Assembly: GCA_963920575.1 (NCBI GenBank)
Contig: OY986967.1
Span: 9,480,061-9,544,060, forward strand
Source: Narthecium ossifragum
Lineage: Eukaryota > Streptophyta > Magnoliopsida > Dioscoreales > Nartheciaceae
Reading direction: 5' to 3'
Length of the DNA: 64,000 bases
Shown here piece after piece: positions 32,937-46,056 of the stretch; the first letter of the stretch is position 1, and each line of letters starts with the position of its first letter. The position numbers and the translations under genes are program-made. The notes beneath the pieces were generated by a model, which was not told the DNA's origin, did no database searches, and saw only the letters and a program-made list of their open reading frames with translations.

Positions 32937-33622
32937 GGGGCGTGTTTGCTTCCCCTGAAGTGGCTCGGAAGTCATTTTTTGAAGTGACTTCCGAGCCACT
33001 TCAGGTGTTTGGTTGCTCGAAAGTGGGGCTGAAGTAACTTCAGCCCCACTTCCAAGTCACTGTAGCCAAAGCTTCCACTTCCCATTTCGACTTCGGGTCT
33101 TTTTGGTCTGAAGTCATTTGAAGTGGCATTTGAAGTTGCATTTGAAGTGGGAAATAGTATTAATAATATTATACTGTAATAAAATATTAATATAAGTAGG
33201 TCTCACATATCATGTGTCATCTCGTGATTGGTCCACGTCATTCAAAATAATATTATTTCTAAGATTAAAATATTATTAAATTTATAATATTATTAATATT
33301 TTAAGATTAAAATATTATTTTAATGTTTTAATTTTAATATTTTAAGTGGCAAATGATGTTAATAATATCATACTGTAATAAAATATTAATATAAATGGAT
33401 CCCACATGTCACGTCGTGATTGGTCCATGTCATCTAAAATAGTATTATTTTTAATATAGGGAAATTATTAAAATATTAAATAGTTGGGGGTGACCATATC
33501 CCACTTCAAACACCAACCAAACACCAGAACTCAGAAACCCCCAGAAGTCACTTCACTTCACTTCACTCCACTCTCCAAAAGTCACTTCACTTCAGCTCAC
33601 TTCTTAGCAACCAAACAGGGCC
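32937..33622. mobile_element. Non-autonomous DNA element (MITE-like) with internal hairpins
   Basis: Ends read GGGCGTGTTTGCTTCCCC and, inverted, GGCCCTGTTTGGTTGC. Near the left end, two hairpins follow each other: 32954-33005 with perfect 21-base arms, and 33021-33051 with perfect 15-base arms AAGTGGGGCTGAAGT. A segment of about 130 bases is duplicated (33143-33270 and 33350-33460). No coding frame. The exact target duplication is unclear. Confidence 0.65.
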
Positions 33623-34028
33623 ATGGTAAAAGTGATAGTGGTTTATGAGGATAAGCATTAAGATAAATGATAGAGTATCTAATACATACATAATGTAAAA
33701 GGGGCTGGTTGGGGCGGGTTTATATAAACTGCTCCCTGGCCCTTATGTATAGGTTCGTCCCAATTTATTTGATCCGAATCCATTAATCCAGTAATCACTC
33801 AATTTATCCACCTGGATCGGGTCGAACGGGTTGCCCACCCACCCCATTGCCATCCATGACAATGTCCAAATTTAATATATACATCGAGAGAAGATGACAT
33901 GACAATGTCCAAATTTATAAAACTGATCAAAATTAACAAAAATGATCAAACATAGCAAAATTGGTAAAAATTTACTAAAAAATGGGTTTTCGTGATTGCA
34001 CGCAACCAGTTTGTCATTAACGATATAT
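33623..34028. other. AT-rich non-coding spacer
   Basis: No gene or defined element was recognised. A phrase ATGACAATGTCCAAATTTA is repeated near 33857 and 33900. Confidence 0.4.
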
Positions 34029-36360
34029 GGGGGGGGGGGGTAAAGGACCAATTTTGATAATGTTACGGTTGGTTTTCGACCGACTTATCTAAAAAAATTG
34101 CATCATCGAGCGTAGGAAGAATGCTAATCAAATATTCCCTGATGCTACGAATAATTTGACACTTCTGGAATAAATAGATGACTCATGGAGCTACAACTTT
34201 TCTATTGGACACTTTTCCAACTTTTCTGTTGGGCACTTTTATGTGATTTGAGCTTTTATGTGTTTTTGAGTATGGGTGTTATGTACTGTGGTTTTTATGC
34301 CCACGCATGTGTAACATGGTGTTTCGGATTAGTTGGTGGAGTTTTCAGTGTGTTTCGGGTCATAAGGCAAAACTCAGCTTCGGACCTCATTTCCGGATTT
34401 CGTATTTTTAATTAGTCAATATGATTTTTGATGATTTTTTTTTATGTATTCCCGATTACTCCAAAAACCCATTTTATCACATTACCCTATGTATTACATG
34501 TTGTACTACATGCTCAAATACGTTTTTTTTTTATTTTCAGATGTTCGGAGCACTAATGAATTTCCGGAACGCGAAGCTACTCGACCATGAATTTCTGCTA
34601 TTGTTGAATGCTCTGTTTGTATTATTTCGGAGGTGTAGTATTGGGGTTATAACTTTCTCATTTCTTATTCAAATTTGATTATCTTCGTATCGTTGGAAAT
34701 CTTATGGAAATTTCTACAACTTCTATTTCAAGGAATTTTCTAATTTGATATCATTTTCACATGGCAATTCAAGCTTGAAGATTGCTTCTAGTTGCTGTAG
34801 CAGAGGGAACTGTAGCTGCAGGCTGAATTGGTTTAATTTGCATTGTGAGTCAATTTTGACTCGGTTTACTAAACCAACCTGGCCAAATCAATCCATCATA
34901 GTGGTTGGTGCTATAAAAAGGGCTAAAAAAACCCTTCAAAAAGGGAAGAAAAGGGGGGAGAGTGCTTTTGTTCTTGAGTGGTCTTGAGCTTGAAGGAGGA
35001 TTAAGAAGAGAGAAGGAGTGAGGATCGAGGCTACTACATCTTGGTGAACCTATTCTGAACCTTTCTATCGGATCGGATGTTTATAATTCTTACTTCCTTC
35101 CTTCTATTTCTTCTTATGATGAACTAAACCCTATCTCTAAGGGTTTAGGTTGTAACCTTCACTCTATTATGGTATACATGTAGTTATCTTGGAAGTCAAT
35201 ATTGTTGTTGATGTGATTCATGTTGTGTGTAACGCTTGTAGATGCTAGGAATAGATCTACTCGATTAGGGTTTGAATTTGAGGTCGAGAGGCAATGATTC
35301 ATTCGGCCAATACTTCTTTCACCATGAGCTACTCTTATGCTAGGGATAGATGAGAAGCTTGTGTGATCTAATGGATCTCTGACACTTTCAAACCTAGCCT
35401 GATTTAGCTTGAAACCGGGAGGTGATAGCTTGCATGATTAGGACCTTCACCTATGCTCGGGAGAGATAGGAGAGGCTTGAGAGATTTGATCGATCATCTT
35501 CAAGAAGTGATTGTCTTTGAGAGCTACTTGTATTGCCATGTATAGGAGTGATGGTGAAGCCGAACCCCTTAGAGTATTTACTCTCTTGATTCTTCGAGCA
35601 CTAGTTTAATTATTTTTTGGGTTATTTACATATATACCCTCAAAAAACATTCAAAATACGTATTTACTCCTATATTTTTCATATTTTCATATATACCCTT
35701 GAAAAGTTCAAATAATCTAAAAAATACCCTTCCTTGCACTTCTGTCAGGTTAAGTAACCTAACCATGGGGTAAATTCTAACCGGGCTGGGTAACTTTACT
35801 TAAATACCCCCACCACATATCTAGGCTTTAATCGGGCAACGGTACTCCAGGGCCAAAAGTGTCTTTTCCCCCGCTAACGTTAACGGCGTTGGGAATATTC
35901 CCACTGAATTCCACGGCAACTAACTCGAAAGGTATTTTTGAGATTATTTGAACTTTTCAGGGATATATATGAAAATATGAAGAATGCAGGGGTAAATACG
36001 TATTTTGAAAGTTTTTTGAGGGTATATATGTAAATAACCCTTATTTTTTTCTCTTGTCACCTTGTTAGTGATCCATCACACCAGCTATAATCTTAGGTCA
36101 AATAGGTGGAAAGCCTAGATTTGTGGGTAGTTGTTAGTACCAGTCTCTGTGGGAACGATTGGACTCACCATCCTGTACTACTTGTTAGCGGCTCGTACAC
36201 TTGCGAATTGCGAGGCGTACTAAACGCCGAACACTCCCCAGTCACCCAGGAGCTCTCTGAGTTCCTCCGGCGTTCATCGCTGACGGCATCACTCATCAGT
36301 GCCCTCACCGGTGATCTTCTTCACCCGGGTACTTCTTCTTCCTTCTCCTTCTTGGCCTAA
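34029..36360 (+). mobile_element. Probable gypsy-type LTR remnant with G-run and TATA box
   Basis: A polypurine-like run (twelve G, 34029-34040) is followed by non-coding sequence with a strong TATA box (CTATAAAAAGGGC, TATAAAA at 34912-34918). A stretch at 36110-36200 (TCTCTGTGGGAACGATTGGACTC, TTGTTAGCGGCTCGTACACTTG) is typical of the 3' end of plant gypsy LTRs of the Athila/Tat group. A Mutator-type MITE sits inside at 35619-36040. Boundaries are uncertain and no target duplication was found. Confidence 0.45.
35619..36040. mobile_element. Mutator-type MITE, long TIRs, 9-bp TSD TTATTTTTT
   Basis: 422 bp with inverted arms of roughly 110 bases starting GGGTTATTTACATATATACC. TTATTTTTT at 35610-35618 is repeated exactly at 36041-36049. 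A 9-bp target duplication with long TIRs is the mark of Mutator-like elements. No coding capacity. Confidence 0.9.
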
Positions 36361-37303
36361 TGCTTATCTAGTCTAGTTCCACCTTCTTTATTCTTCTTCT
36401 TTCTTGCTGGCCGGCCAAGTTGAGACCTCTCTTTTTTCTCTTCCCCCTTCCTTATTTCCTCTAGCCCTCCTCTCTCCTCTCTCCCTCGGTCGGGCACCCC
36501 GCCGCCCACACGCCACCGAGGAAGGACCACGACAACGCCGACCATGCCCCACTGGCAGCTCCCAGCCGCCCGCCTTGCCGACCGGCCACCCCTACCACCT
36601 GCCACTCCTTCCTTCCCTTCTCCTTCCTCTTTCCAACTTTCCTTATCCTAGCCTACCTCCAAAACCCTAAGTCCTAATTACCCTAGAACTCCCCACTACC
36701 TAGGAATATCTAGTTGGATCTCTTCTCTAGAATTCCCCATATACGACAATTCTATTTGGAGTTGACCAAGGATTTCTTCTTGAGATTACTTCCTACAATT
36801 CCTATTAGGAAATTCCTAGTTCTAGTAGGACTCCACAATTTCCCTAGTTCCTTCCATCATATCCCCACTCAAACTCTAAGTTCCACTTCCATAACTCTAC
36901 TAAAACTCCACCTAGCCATCCTTTATAAAACCCAACCCATACAATCCCTATTCTTCATCACTCTCTCTCTCTTCTCTTCCCTCTTCTACTTGTTGCAAGC
37001 CATCCTTGTCGTGCTCTTGCTCGCTGCTCGCCTCCACACCATCAAGCCATGCCCCGTGGGCCCACACCAGCAGTGCGCTTCCCGCGCGCTCACACCACCC
37101 GCGTGCGCGTCCAGCGCGCCACCCCCCTGCACGCCCTGGCGCCCCTCTCCGCTCGCCGCCCACCCACACGCCACCGCACCGCGCTGGACCCCCACGTCGC
37201 TACCATGCCACGCCAGTACACTCCCTCGCCGCTCCCCCGCATCAACTCTACTTTTGCAGCGCCAACCTCTGACTTCACCGCTCCATCTTGACCCGTCTAC
37301 TCC
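36361..37303. other. Pyrimidine-rich non-coding sequence, probably retroelement-derived
   Basis: Long ORFs in several frames (for example 36714-37442) are Ser/Pro/Leu-rich and match no family I know. CCTTTATAAAACCC near 36920 followed by CT repeats and C-rich sequence looks like an LTR promoter and leader. The pattern resembles 59100-60200. Confidence 0.45.
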
Positions 37304-39062
37304 TGTTGCGCCCCGACCCGCGAAAGCCCAACCGGGCCGGGCGACGCGAACCGGAACCTACAAAACGCGAAAAACAAAGCTGGCGAGGGATCCCTCTAAC
37401 CTATTGGTCTTCCTAACAGTTCACCAAAGCACCCTCAATTAAAACAACAATATAATAAGCATAACCTCGAACCACAGATTTAAAACTCAAAGTGTTAATA
37501 TACAAATCCTCGGAGAGGGGAAGATTCAAAGTACAACATTACTCCCGTAGGAGACTATCTAACATAGGTATAAAAGTAGTAAAGATTGCCACCTCTCAAA
37601 GACCACCAGGCGCCGCCGCACCGCCGACCAACTGCCCGGTAGGGGCTACAGAAGAAGAACTGACGCCTGCACCTGCAAAACGCAGCCCGGGTAGGAGTGA
37701 GCACTAAGCTCAGTAGGGATCTACACTACGCCACACAGAAGGAAGAGGGAAACGCAACAGTGTCACCCTCAAGCCAGACTCGAGTGAGCTACGATGGTCC
37801 CATTACCATTCACCGGTGATCTCTAGGCATATCCAACCATGGTCACCCCAACGGACTGGGCCCATACTGGATACACCTAGTGTCGCAGGGTGCCAGCTGT
37901 GGTCACCCAACTCGCCATGGGCCCACACTGATCCCCTACTGGCAGGAACGGACACTGCCCAAAGAATAAGACCCGCCACCGGTGGCATCCTCAACACCTG
38001 ACTTGAGGCCGACACGACCTCTATAATCATCAAGCATCAGGTGTACCAGTCATCTAAGCCTATCATTGAATCGACTGGACACCACAATTCAAACCGGGTC
38101 CAAACTACCCAACCCCGGTCCTAGGGCTAAGTCCGAGCTTTCAGCCTCGGGACGGCGACCCAAGGATCACCCACGCCCTAACCAATGCAACTAATGCACA
38201 ATCAACAATGCATGCTATGACATACACAGATAAGAAGTAAAGCATGCAACAGTATGACAAACATCATATAAGTCTATTGGACCGCTGCACCGGCATTACC
38301 GACCGCTGCCAGCCGATCCGCAGCGGGTCCCGGCTTTACGACGGTACCACGACCGTCAACCGCGAACTCCTGCAACGGGAAGAAACCCCAAAAACCGCTG
38401 ATGAACAGTAGAAATATAATATTATAATTCGACATATAATATTATATTTAAAACATCAAAAGTTCTCTACTAGAGGCTATTTGGTCTGGTCGATCTGAGA
38501 ACGGCGAAGAAGAAGCTCGCCGGCGGTAAAGGGAAGAAACAGAGCACCGCGGGAAGAAGAGAAAGAAAGAAGAAGAAGAGAGGAGAAGAGAGGGAAAGAA
38601 GAGGAAGGTAAAGCCCGGGGAAAGCCGGCAAAGGCGGGGAAAAGCTGGGGGAGGGGAGGGAAATTCCTCCCTCCCCTGACAGGGGAAAACGACGGTCGGC
38701 TGCCGTCATCGCGGAAGAGAAAAAGCCACCGACTGGTTGCTCGCGAGCCCGATCGGTCGCTCCTTCGAGCGATCGATCGCTCAAGGGCCGTAAGTTGCCC
38801 AAAAGCAAGCCTCCGCGCGCTCGAGCTGGGATCTTCCGATCCCGGGTCCACCTAGCCATTCTAAACAAACACAAACACATACAAGGCCAGTGTGTGCACA
38901 CGCGGGTGTGAAACAAACCAACAAGGCGCAATTTACTAAATTGCCCTTGTGGTCCAAGAAACAATGCGATCCACCGGATCGCGCGCTCGACGCGAAGCAA
39001 ACCAACGAGCCACGGGCCTGACCCAGCCGGTCGACCCAGGAGTAGAGGGACGGGTCCTCACA
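37304..39062 (-). mobile_element. Solo LTR, minus strand, internally shortened
   Basis: On the minus strand it starts TGTGAGGACCCGTCCCTC at 39062 and ends GGGTCGGGGCGCAACA at 37304. Flanks ACTCC (37299-37303) and ACTTC (39063-39067) match at four of five bases. At 1759 bp it is about 600 bp shorter than its relatives, so it has lost internal sequence. AGCGATCGATCGCTC-type motifs lie near 38765. Confidence 0.85.
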
Positions 39063-39639
39063 ACTTCGGCTCCGTATTTGGAGGAATTGGGCTATGTATT
39101 GAAACTCTTCTCTGTTTCTGCCACCATCGGGAAGGAGGAACCCATGCCCAAAGGAACTCCCACGTCGGCTCTCCGGCCCCATTGACCCGACACGCGAGCT
39201 TAAAAAACTTACGAGCTAAGTGTCCGTAACAGATAATCTCGAATACGAGGGACCTTTTCGACACTTTTTTAAAGGGCCAGTTTCTCACTAGGCCCAAACT
39301 TGGGGAGTTGGGGGTAGTAAAAATATAATTTAGCCTTAATTTAATGCTAATATATAAGCTAAATTACTGAACACCATATGTTCTAGATTTCCACGTCTCT
39401 TGGGATGACTATCCATGTCATGCAATAGGAGTTTTTGAAGATGACGAGAGTCCCATGTTTCCCAGAAGAAGAAAAGACCGAAGTCCACATGATCATCACT
39501 CACTCTAAACATCGACTACCTGATTCTCAACCTTCACAGCCAAGAGGAAGAGAGCAAGAAGTGCAAGTAGTTTAAAATTTAAACTCTAATGAGTCAATTA
39601 AATACAATGTAATTACTTATTTTAAAAAAATACCAGTAT
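39063..39639. other. Retroelement-like non-coding stretch
   Basis: AAACTTGGGGAGTTGGGGGTAGT near 39297 resembles internal non-coding regions of plant gypsy elements. No reading frame was recognised. Confidence 0.4.
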
Positions 39640-42600
39640 TACTTAGCTGTATGATGCTTCGTGTCTTTCTCTTGAGATTCGAAAATCTCTTATTACTCGC
39701 TTTATCCTTTCGCGATGATTACTATTATGTAATCCCTCAAAACGATAATCCAGTAATCGAGAGTCTCGATATAGAGTTCACCGACAATGATTTACTATTT
39801 GGCTCAAAACCTCATAATAGGCCATTGCTAGTAACCGGTGACCTCGATGACATACCCATATCACGTACAATGTTAGATTATTAATTGGCTATAAATCTCT
39901 TGCCACTCAAAACCTTTCACAAATTGGGATATGACCCCCTAGACTTGACGTCTAGTAATATTATAGTATAGGGCTTCAACCAAGCTGGTCAACATGTCCT
40001 TGGTTCTATACGTCTAGTCTTAAAATTCTAATACTTCACAACGAGTGTTATTTTTCAAGTCATTGACGCCCACACCTCCTATAACGAGTTGCTGGGAAGA
40101 CCTTGGTTCCTTAAATATAAGGTCATTCTTTCAACACTTCATCAATATTTTAAGTACCAAACCTCTGAGAGGGACGTCAAGAAGGTGTTTGCCGACACAA
40201 AGCCCTTTGCACTAGGAGAAGTATTTTTTTTACGGATGCCAAGTTTTACATGGAGCCACCCTTAAAGCTGAAGAAGCCTATCGCCACGCTTCGTCAGATA
40301 TGGGCTTCACAGAAAGGTTCACTGCGGAAGTTCAATAAGGAAAGAAGCCGCCTCCAAAAAAGAAGACATATTGCTACATTCCAAGTAGCTAGAGGAAGGC
40401 GGGTGATCCCATATTCAAAGTCATTGAAGAAAAGGTTTCCAAGGCCATCCTTCAAGAATTTCCGGTACCCTTCCCCAAAATTGTTCAATCACCTATGAAA
40501 CTTCCACCGTCTAGTGAAGGGGGGTCAATCAAGTGAAGATAATGGAGGGACCAAACGTAGCGAATCTATCAAGTTTTTCCAAGCATTCTCAGTGATGCTG
40601 CTGACACAAGACCCACTTTGCCTATACCTTTCTATGACCCAAAAACATTACATATGATGCGTCAGATGGGATATGATATCAACTCTGGTGAAGTTTTATG
40701 TGGGGGTCGTGGCTAGAAGCAACCCTTTGGAGATCTCCTCTCAGAAGAGCAAAAGAAAGCCATCCAATATGATGAAGGATTACCCTTCCACAAGACGGGA
40801 CTTGGATATCAAGTCTGCATGACTTCTACGGAGTTCATCGGCCTTCAAGAGGTGCCACCTCATCTTGAAGATGGTGGTCAAGCAACCTTCGATAATCTTG
40901 AAGAAATCAATCTAAGGACAGAAGATGATCACCGTCCTACATTCATCCACGCTCACATGTCATCAGATGAGAAGGAGCAATATGTTAGTTTTCTCCATTA
41001 GAATCGAAATGTGTTCGCTTGGAACTATAAGGAGATGTCGGGCTTGGATGCTAATGTGGTTGTTCACCGTCTCTCTATATAGGAAGACGTCTACCCAACC
41101 AAGCAAACTCAGAGACGCTTCCGACCAGAGTCGATTCCCAAGATCATTGCGAAAGTAGACAAGCTTATCAAAGCAAATTTCATCCGAGAGGTCAAATACC
41201 CCAAGTGCCTAGCAAATATTATGCCTGTAAAAACGACAAATTGGCAACTTAGATTCTACATAGATTTGAGAGATCTAAACAAGGACTGTCCGAAAGATGA
41301 CTTTCCGTTACCCATATCCAAACTCATCATAGACGCGATGATTGGACATGAGATCATCTCTTTCATGGACAGGTATTCAAGTTTCAACCAAATGAAAATG
41401 GGTTCTGAAGACAAAGAGCTCACTGCCTTTCGCACCCCGAAAGGGATATTTTGCTACACAGTGATACCCTTTGGACTGAAAAATGCCGGAGCTACCTACT
41501 AGAGGGCTATGACAGTTGTCTTCAACGATCTCCTCCATGACATCGTGGAATGCTATGTTGATGACATAGTAGTAAAGACAATATAGACAAGATCATCTCA
41601 AACACTTACCAAAGTCTTCCAAAAACTAAAACAGTATAACCTGAAAATGAATCTCATGAAATATGCATTTGGAGTCACATCGGGAAAACTCCTCGTCTTT
41701 ATAGTCCACAAATGGGGAATAGAGGTCAACCCTTCTAAGGTCAAGGCCATCACAGGGATGCCTCCTCCTCGATACCTCCATGAGTTGAAAAGTCTTCAAG
41801 GCCGATTGGTGTATATACGAAGGTTCATCTTGAACTTAGCGGGACGTTGCAAGCCATTTTTCCCGTCTCATGAAAAAAAACAGTTCCTATTGAATGTGAA
41901 GAAGCTTGTCAAAACGCCTTCTAAAGTATAAAGGAATATCTCATCAACCCCACGGTGCTTGCATCTCCCATCAAAGGAAGACCCATGATCCTATATACGG
42001 CAGCCTGCCCACATCATAAGGCACTTTGCTGGCACAATATGATGATGAAGGCAAAGAAAGAGCTCTTTACTACCTTAGTTGAACTCTGGTCGGAGCTGAG
42101 GACAATTACTCAAAGATGAAAAGAGTTTGCCTCTCTTTGGTGTACGCCGCCCAAAAGCTCCGTCACTATCTTCTAGAGCACCCCATGCAACTCATATCCA
42201 AAGCTGAGCCTTTGCAATACATACTCAAAAAATTAACTTTGTCTGTACGACTGGAAAAATGGGCCATGCTTCTATCTCAATTTGACATAACCTATATCTC
42301 ACAAAAGGCAATCAAAGGACAAGCTTTGACAGATTTCCTCGCCGCCTATCTAGTCCCAGATGGTGAAGTGCTAAAAGACGACCTTCTAGATGAAGAAGTT
42401 TTCGTGGCTGACATTCAACCCACCTAAGAGATGTACTTTGACGGAGTGTGCAGGCGCTCAACAGCGGGTGTTGGGCTGATCTTCGTGACACCAGAACAAG
42501 CCCTTATCCCATACTCCTTCACATTTACGTTCGCGTCATCCAATAACATGGCACAATATGAAGCTCGTATCATTGGCTTGGAGATAGCCTCGGGGATGGG

Positions 42601-42695
42601 GATGGATTCACTCATTTGCATATGAAGATTCCAAGTTATCATGAACTATGTTCTTGGTACCTATGCCATCAGAAAGGAGGAACTAATGCCCTAAC
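39640..42695 (+). pseudogene. Tat/Ogre-like Ty3/gypsy polyprotein, heavily decayed
   Basis: The order runs from a protease-side region (LDIEFTDNDLLFGSKPHNRP near 39767) through reverse transcriptase (RFYIDLRDLNKDCPKDDFPL, GIFCYTVIPFGLKNAGATY, CYVDDIVVKT near 41551) and RNase H (VCLSLVYAAQKLRHYL). A second RNase H-like domain follows (MYFDGVCRRSTAGVGLIFVT, SNNMAQYEARIIGLEIA). Two RNase H domains in this order are a feature of the Tat/Ogre lineage. Many stops and frameshifts break it (for example TAG after GATY near 41500). Integrase was not found: the coding part ends near 42695 and runs straight into LTR sequence. Confidence 0.85.
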
Positions 42696-42701
42696 TGAAG
42701 A

Positions 42702-43331
42702 TGTCGACCAGTTCTGACAGTTTCAGAGCAGTTTTGACAGTTCAATGGTAGTTTTAGACGGTTCTAAAGTGGTTAGTTCATAAGCTCTATAAAAGGCAAG
42801 AAGATGAAGAAGAAGCCCTCTTTCCCGAAATCAAGAGCAAAACCAGCTTTTATCTTTATTTTCAATGTTGTTTTTTATCTTTATTTCCAATGTAGCTCTA
42901 TTTATATTCATGTACTTTTAAATTTCAGTAATTAAGCCTTTTCTTTATTTTTAATTTCCTGCAATAAAGCTTTCATTCATAGCAGTAGTTCTATCATTCA
43001 TAGAAGTAGTTCTAGCATAGTTCATTGTTAATCTTTCATGACCCATTTCTCATCTTCCACATTTCTCATCGTCTATCTCTCATCGTTCATTTCTCATCAT
43101 CCATTTTCCACCACTTCTCATCATCCATTTTCCACCACTTCTCATCATCCATCATCCATTTTCCATGACTTCTCATCATCCATTTTTGACCACATCTCAT
43201 CATCCATCACCCATTTTTCTGCAGCTTCAACACCTTTATTCGAACTGAGTTCGAAGGAGTTGAGCCTTTGCACGTCCATGATTTTTACTATTTTGATTTT
43301 GTCGGTCAATGGCAAGATTATTATTGAAACA
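42702..43331 (+). repeat. LTR copy A (5' half missing), Tat-like element
   Basis: It corresponds to the second half of LTR B from GTCGACCAGTTCTGAC onward. TATAAAA lies at 42788. It ends ATTGAAACA, followed by a primer-binding-like TTTTTTGACACGCCCAGTGG. It is fused directly to decayed pol sequence on its left. Confidence 0.75.
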
Positions 43332-43441
43332 TTTTTTGACACGCCCAGTGGAACACTGTGTTCAAGCTTAAAATTTTTTTTGACAATACGGTCTTTACGA
43401 CAATTTATATTTTCATAAAAACCGGGGGGGGGGGGGGTAAA

Positions 43442-44717
43442 TGTTAGTTATAAATATAACAATATCCTAAAGTCATTAAGGCGATTCATAAGGTCAATGA
43501 CAATTTCGTAAATATTTTCCCAAGATCGTTCTTATCTTTAGCTTTGATATAGCTGAAGTATTTTAACTATAACTTTTACATCAAACGTCCAAATTTGTCG
43601 GTTCTTAAACCATTGGAAAGAGGACGAAAAGATCTACAACTGTTGTGTTGACAAAAGTTTCAGATTCTATCGTTTAATGTGTCAACCTGGCAGCCAAAGT
43701 GTCCAGTGGTAAAATAGTAAATAAGGACAAAATTTGCAAATCGAATCGTCCAAAGAATGGCCGATTTCCAATCGGTCAATTCCCCATCGGCCATATTTTG
43801 GCCGATTATTTTAATAACGGTCGTCAACGTGGTCTAACTATTTCTGCCATAACTTTCTCATACTATGTCCAAATGAGGTTTTTTAGACGGATGAAAAGAG
43901 AATTCGATGACCTCTAACTTTCATGTTCAAAGTTTTACCAAATTCTAAGGCAATCATGGGCCAAATTTCAATGGAAAACAAGATGCTCTATTTGATGGCA
44001 GTTTCGTAAATACGTGAATATGTCGACTAGTTCTTACGGTTTCAGGACAGTTCTGACGGTTCTAGGGTAGTTTCAGACAGTTCTAAAGTGGTTATGCCAA
44101 AAACTCTATAAAAGGCAAGAAGATGAAAAACAAGCTCTCTCTTCCGAAATCAAGAGCAAAACCACATTTTTATCTTTATTTCTAATATAGTTTTTTTTAT
44201 CTTAATTTCCAATGTAGCTTTATTTATCTTCATGTACTTTTAAATTTCAGTAATGAAGCCTTTTCTTTATTATAATTTCCTGCAATGAAGCTTTCATTCA
44301 TAAGAGTAGTTCTATCATTCATAGGAGTAGTTCTAGCATATTTCTTCGTCCATCTTTCATCACCCATTTCTCATCACCCATATTTCTCATCGTCCATTTT
44401 TCATCACCCATTTCTTATCATCCACATTTCTCATCGTCCATCTCTCATCGTTCATTTCTCATCATCCATTTATCATGGTCCATCGTCCATTTTTCACGAC
44501 TTCTCATCATCCATTTTCCGCCACTTCTCATCGTTCATCGTTAATTTTCCATGGCATATCATCATCCATTTTCCACCACTTTTCATCATCCATCGTCCAT
44601 TTTTCCGCAGCTTCAACACCTCTATTCGAACTGAGTTTGAAGGAGTTGAGCCTTTGCACGTCCCTGATTTTTACTATTTTGACTTTACCGGTCAACGACA
44701 AGATTTTTATTCAAACA
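43442..44717 (+). repeat. LTR copy B, Tat-like element
   Basis: It starts TGTTAGTTATAAATATAACA just after a polypurine-like G-run (43423-43437), has TATAAAA at 44107, and ends ATTCAAACA before TTTTTTGACACGCCCGGTGG. Length 1276 bp. ATCATCCATTTTCC-type short repeats fill 44345-44610. Confidence 0.8.
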
Positions 44718-44827
44718 TTTTTTGACACGCCCGGTGGAAAACTGTGTTAAAGCTTAAAAAAACAAATTTGACAATACGATCTTTACGAAAATTTCTATTT
44801 TCATAAAGACCGGGGGGGGGGGCAACA

Positions 44828-46056
44828 TGTTAGCTATAAATATTACAATATCCTAAAGTCATTAGGACGATTCATAAGGTCAATAGCAATTTCATAAATA
44901 TTGCCACAAAATCATCCTTATCTTTAGCTTTGATATAGCTGAAGTATTTTGACCATAATTTTTACATTAAATATAGAAATTGGCATATTCATAAACCATT
45001 GGAAAGAGGACGAAAAGATCTACAACTTTTCTGTTAACGAGATTTTCAGATTCCATCGTTTAGTATGTCAAACTGACAACCAAAGTGTCAACTGGCAAAA
45101 TAGTAAATAATGACCAAATTTCCAAATCCAATCGTCCAAAGAATGGCCGATTTTCAATCGGCCAATTCCCCATCATCCATATCCAATCACCCATATTTTG
45201 ACCGATTATTTTAATAACGATTGTCAATGTGGTCCGACTAGTTCGGTCATAACGTTCTCATACGATGTCAAAATAAGTTGATTTCTCAACCGATGGAAAG
45301 AGAATTCGAAGATCTACAACTTTCATGTTTAGAGTATTGCCAAATGCTAAGGTTATCATCGGCCAAATTACAGTGTAAGACATGATGCTTTATTTGATGG
45401 CAGTTTCATAAATAACTAAAGAAGTCAACCATTTCTGACGATTTCAGAGCAGTTCTGACGGTTTCAGAGCAGTTTCTGACTGTTCTAAAGTGGCGGTGCC
45501 AGAAGCTTTGTAAAAGGTAAGAAGATGAAGAAGATGATCTCTCTCCCAAAATTAAGAGCAAAAATAGCTTTTATCTTTATTTCCAATGTAGCCTTTTATC
45601 TTTATTTATCTTCATGTACTTTTAAATTTCAGTAATGAAGTCTTTTCTTTATTTTAATTTTTTTGCAATAAAACTTTCATTCAGATGAGTAGTTCTATCA
45701 TTCATTGGAGTAATTCTAGCATAGTTCAATGTCTATTTTTCTTCACACATTTCTCATCATCCACATTTTTCATCATCTATCTCTCATCGCTCATTTCTCA
45801 TCATCCATTTATCATCGTCCATTGTCCATTTTCCACAAATTCTTATCATTCATTTTCCACCACTTTTCATCGTGCATCATCCATTTTCCATGATTTCTCA
45901 TCATCCATTTTCCACCACTTCTCATCATCTATCGTCTATTTTTGCACAGCTTCAACACCTCTGTTCGAACTGAGTTCAAATGAGTGGAGCCTTTGCACGT
46001 CTCTGATGTTAACTATTTTGACTTTACCGATCAATGGCAAGATTTTCACGTCAACA
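44828..46056 (+). repeat. LTR copy C, Tat-like element
   Basis: It starts TGTTAGCTATAAATATTACA after another G-run (44812-44822) and ends ACGTCAACA. Length 1229 bp. The TATA box has changed to TGTAAAA. It is the outermost copy: unlike A and B, it is not followed by the GACACGCCC primer-binding sequence. Confidence 0.8.

Noticed and set aside
36714..37442. 242-aa ORF with hydrophobic start as a membrane protein
   Set aside because: It continues into the solo LTR at 37304, is compositionally biased and matches nothing known; likely retroelement leader.
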